This document shows positions 60,421 to 64,000 of a stretch of DNA of 64,000 bases, piece by piece. The stretch is from Patagioenas fasciata. Its lineage: Eukaryota; Chordata; Aves; Columbiformes; Columbidae. Both the position numbers and the translations under genes were made by a program. Within the stretch, counting starts at the first letter, position 1; every line of letters starts with the position of its first letter. The stretch is taken from NCBI RefSeq assembly GCF_037038585.1, contig NW_027288510.1, forward strand, positions 3,043,001 to 3,107,000, given 5' to 3'. The notes below the pieces were generated by a model. It saw nothing but the letters and a program-made list of their open reading frames with translations. It ran no database searches and was not told the DNA's origin.

Positions 60421-61053
60421 TTAAAATAACAAAGTCTCTGGCAGCCGTGCCGTCATGGTGGCTCAGAGAGTGGAAAACCCCCTGAACTGCAGGTCAGCCT
60501 CAGCTCTCAGATGAGCTCCTCCCCGCCCTCCGCACCGCTGACCCCGCAGCACAAAGCGCGACCGGCGCGTCCCGCGGGCGGACTCGGTGTCCGCGCTCGT
60601 TCGTCGCCTCCTCGCTGGCTGCAGCGGGACTGAGGGGCTGTGGGTTCCAAACCTGCGGTTTGCTGCCCTTGCACAGAGGAGAAGGCTCGGCTGCTGAGAA
60701 CAGGTTCCGTGTTAAACTCGGCTGAAGAGAAGTTTCTCCTCCTGGGATCTCAGAACAGCAGCAGCTCCAAGGAACTGACAGAGCATGGGCCGCGGGCATT
60801 TCTCAGTGTCTGTGCTGAGAGGTTTGATCTGGGCGTTGTTAATGCCAGAAAGAGGTGGAAAGATAGAGAGATAAAGATGAGGGGTCGTGCTGCACAGAGT
60901 TACAGCATTTTTGCAAATGAGGAACTGAAATACGTAGCTTACGCTTTTTCTATGGATAAACAACATTTAATCCAATTCCTTAACTGTATTCCTTGAACAC
61001 GTGTTCGTTAGAGCACAAGCCAAACAGCGCTGGGTGCACGGGCGATTCACTCT
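60421..61053. other. GC-rich to ordinary sequence without recognised gene
   Basis: A second CpG-rich stretch (about 60500-60640), then ordinary sequence. No supported exon. Confidence 0.4.
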
Positions 61054-61420
61054 TTGTACTGGACATTCACATTAACAGTGCTGATAGTGGTTACATCACC
61101 AATCCCGTGTCCATTTCAATTTCAATTCCCCTGGTCCTTGGGTTACTCCCCAGGTTCTTTCTCCCGTCCGTGGTCCTTTAACTCAAGAGCCGTGTGTCCA
61201 CCCTTTCTCTGCAGTCCGAACGGCTGGTTCTGTAGTTAATGAGGCAAGAAAAGGTCCTTCCCATCGTGGGGTCAGAGTTTCCTCTTTCCAGGTTTTAATT
61301 AGTGCTTTATCCCCAGGTTGTATTTTATGAATCGGAAACCCTAAAGGCAGAGTCTGATTTAAAATCTCTTTCTCCCTTCATTTAGTTCCTGCGACTATAA
61401 ACTTCATATGCAATTTCAAT
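61054..61420 (-). pseudogene. Class I ERV fragment related to the old ERV of the array
   Basis: Minus-strand integrase C-terminal motifs (PGDKALIKTWKEE, then PRWEGPF) with a stop further on. It is similar to 5600-5930 but retains more upstream integrase sequence. A short stretch reading QLIEIAYEVYSRRN precedes it and may be gag, implying another internal deletion. It is not part of the tandem unit, so it represents a separate insertion of the same family. Confidence 0.6.
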
Positions 61421-63238
61421 TAGCTGAGCAATAGTTACATCCCTCAGCTCCTCCCTTTTGTAGTTTCTTACACTAATTTCAGACCCAGATCAGTCTGTGC
61501 GCAGAACAACACTGACTGCAACACAGCTAACCCAGAATTTCACATTCACATCACTTCCCCCTCTCATTTACTCTCATGTGTACAGATGCATCTGAACGGG
61601 GAGCATGGTGGCACTTTAATAATGGAACCGGTTCTCATTTTGTAATTATCTCCCCGAACAAAATTCTTTTGGTACCAAATATAAACGTGCGAAGTAAAAG
61701 GCTGAGCTCAGACACGCAAACCGCACGCCAAGCTCAAATATACAAACAGATCACAATTACATTCATTCAAGACAATATCTCGATTTTAGCCTTGCGCCTT
61801 TGGGCCGCTCGCTGCTCAGCCGGGTGGAGGCACCGCTGGGGCTCCTGACAAACAGGGCAGTGCGGCTGGAGCCCCATCGGCACCCGCCCCGCTGCTCCAG
61901 CGAGCTGGGCTGGGCAAGGCTTTGATGGGTGTCCATCTGGGTGATACAACTGTTATCCCAAAACCAGGGGTCTGTACTCGGTGTGCACACGGAAGAAAAG
62001 CCACATTTAGTACACCGAGATGAGACACAGCCTGTCAAAAGCAGCACGAAAAACACACGTTCTCACTGTTTTCCCTACACACTACACTGAATTCTAAACA
62101 ATGTAGCCTTGTATTAACTTTCCAAACATTAACATAATGTGTTTTCCAGTAAAACATAGGCTGTGTTGTAAATCCAAAGCGAGTAATGCCATGGTTTGCA
62201 CAGTTCTGATGTGAATATTGGTGTTTGTGCCCAGCAACACATTGTATTTCATTGTGAATGCGCCAGAATATTTCCGGTCTGACTTTGTGTTGTACAGATA
62301 ATGTCAGATTGGTTTTAGATCGTGTGGGTTCAAGGTTTGCACAGCTGAACGTGCTGCCGTGGTGTGCGTCTGTCTGTCCAGAGCCGGTAACGTGTATGTT
62401 TGTACAGCTTGTGTGTGATTTCTGTTTCTTGCAATAACAATTGTTTGGAGTGTGGTTTTTGCCATTTTCACATTGTATCACTCAGCTCTTGTTTTTCAAT
62501 GCTTTTTTTTTTGCCTAATGGTTTTTGGAAAAGTTCTCAAAAACCACTGAGAAACCGTTATTGTTAAACTTGGTGCTGTTTCTTTCTTGTGACTTGGGGC
62601 TTCAAAGAAATACCCAAACCAATACATTCCATACATTTGGAAGACAGTTCTGTGCAGCTAAATGATTCCTTTTCTTGTCCTTAAATACTTGGGCATTTGT
62701 GCTAGAACTGTGTAACAGGAGTGATATTGTTGGGGCACCTCTGAGTGTAAGTTTGTCTTGGATAGATTGCCATGAATGTAGACACTGCTGCTCCACAAAG
62801 TGATGTTCTGAAGTTCTGCATTTGATCTTTTCACTTCATCTGATGGAGCAGTGGAGTTTAATCATTTGTCTGCAAATGAAACTCCCTAAAAGGCAGTGTA
62901 CAGGGAACCTGCGGCAGGGAGCTCCTGATTCCCACCTGACTCCTCCAAAGGCCTCTCTTAAAAGTGAACAAAAGCCAACAAAAGCTGCGGCCCCTCCCTC
63001 CTGGGCCACTGCGGTGGGCGCCTCCCCTGAGACCGCAGGAAGGTCCAGGCTCCTTGTCCTGAGTGGTCAGGGCATCGCTGGCAGGTGGCACCTGCTCGCC
63101 TGCTCACGGCCACTCTTGGGTGCCTTCATGGCCCAAAATCCCCGGGGATGCCACAGGGCCACCCACTTTTTCCTCGCAGAGGGCACCAGTGCCCAGGAGG
63201 CCTGGACATAGAGGTGGGCAGGGAAATGGAGATAGGCT
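61421..63238. other. Non-duplicated sequence without recognised gene
   Basis: Mostly AT-neutral sequence with short open frames on both strands and a T-run near 62503. I found no domain, splice structure or known repeat. Confidence 0.4.
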
Positions 63239-63700
63239 GGTGTCGAGGGTTAAGATTGCGGGGTGACAATCAAACCCTGGCAGATGTGTTGTCAACCTCC
63301 TCTCCCCCCCACTTCCCCCTTTTGCCCCTCCCTCTCCCCCCTTCCCACTCAGCACAGGTGATTGAGAGGGAAAGAAGGACAGAGAGAAGAGAACTGGAAA
63401 AGTTCAAGATGTTTTACTAATGCTACTGGTAAGAATAGAGAAAATAACACAAATATACAAAACCAATCTTGAAAGTCTCAGCAACTGCAGAGCCAGCACC
63501 CAAAGTCCTGGATTGGACTCTGTAGCCAACCGGAGCTGGATTCAGTCTCTCACTGGCCTCAGTTCGCAGGGACGACCAGCAAGGTCCTCTCCTAATGTCG
63601 GCCATAAGCAGAAGGGAAGGAAAAAGGCAAAAGGGAAGGAAAAGGGACGAGATCCTCGTGATCTCCCGCTTTTATATGAAGTATTCACGTGAATGGAATG
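63239..63700 (+). mobile_element. LTR-like repeat (ERVL-type), partial
   Basis: It starts tgtcgagggttaa and contains the segment shared with intron 6 of the RalGDS-like genes (63375-63550). The layout resembles abundant avian ERVL LTRs. The end is not defined. Confidence 0.35.
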
Positions 63701-63713
63701 TTATACACAGTTG

Positions 63714-63978
63714 GTCATCAGTTTCTCGTTGCCCCTCTCGTGAGATGTCCATCCGTGCTTATCAATAAGTTTTCATTCCATTGCTACGTTTATGTCCTGG
63801 TTTTGTTAAAAACAAGTTTCTCTTTTAGTGAATTTGCCTGTCAGCTAAAGCCTTCATGTCAGCTGCATTTTCCTGGAGAACCCAACACATGTTTTGGTTA
63901 AACCCAGCAAGGGAATGCAAACTTATTGATAAGCACGGATGGACATCTCGCGAGAGGGGCAATGAGAAAACTGATGAC
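63714..63978. repeat. Imperfect palindrome with about 72-bp arms
   Basis: The left arm 63714-63785 and the reverse complement of 63906-63978 agree at nearly all positions (for example gagatgtccatccgtgctta). The loop is about 120 bp and contains tgtcctggtttt, a common start of avian LTRs. Confidence 0.85.
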
Positions 63979-64000
63979 TGAGCGACTGACCAATGGTGAA

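Noticed and set aside
60455..60492. Short plus-strand ATG exon with a donor-like site after the CpG island
   Set aside because: Only twelve codons, a weak donor, and no downstream exon found.

Overview
This is bird nuclear DNA. It carries CR1 LINE fragments, avian-type endogenous retroviruses (ERVs), small introns and GC-rich CpG-island promoters. Nothing in it looks bacterial. The species cannot be named from the sequence.

Positions 1-52974 are a tandem segmental duplication with a unit of about 16.3 kb, nearly identical between copies. Each unit carries, on the minus strand, one gene of the RalGDS family (Ral guanine-nucleotide exchange factor). I rebuilt its exons from both splice sites and from continuous intron phase: a 12-codon start exon in a CpG island, a 164-codon acidic E/T/P-rich exon, a RasGEF N-terminal (REM) exon, the CDC25/RasGEF catalytic exons, and five exons for the linker and C-terminal Ras-association (RA) domain. 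Four genes are seen: A (1-3477, cut by the window edge), B (8458-19796), C (31475-42924) and D (47901-52884, which lost its 5' half at the array boundary). B, C and D share an in-frame TGA just before the RA part, so B and C are predicted to make a REM+RasGEF protein without RA (about 622 and 658 residues). The REM exon contains an in-frame 54-bp repeat present once in B, three times in C and at least twice in A.

Between genes each unit holds, from promoter outward, an old class I (gammaretrovirus-like) ERV remnant (LTR, env, and a protease/integrase fusion scar), about 650 bp of unrecognised sequence, and a 1.8-kb AT-rich array of about 105-bp repeats that abuts the stop codon of the next gene. 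A CR1 pair sits in intron 1.

In the B-C interval only, a young 6.7-kb class II ERV (21227-27919, minus strand) has inserted into the old env remnant. It has two 328-bp LTRs with three differences, a 6-bp target duplication, a tRNA-Trp type primer site, a gag broken by frameshifts, open dUTPase-protease and pol frames, and no env.

From 52975 to 64000 the sequence is not part of the array. It holds a 363-bp inverted repeat about 4.75 kb apart, a possible small secreted-protein gene on the minus strand (signal-peptide exon at 56202-56270), a CpG island with a 21-bp minisatellite near 60.05-60.25 kb, another class I ERV fragment near 61.05-61.42 kb, and an LTR-like repeat and palindrome at the right edge. 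Most of it has no gene that I can support.
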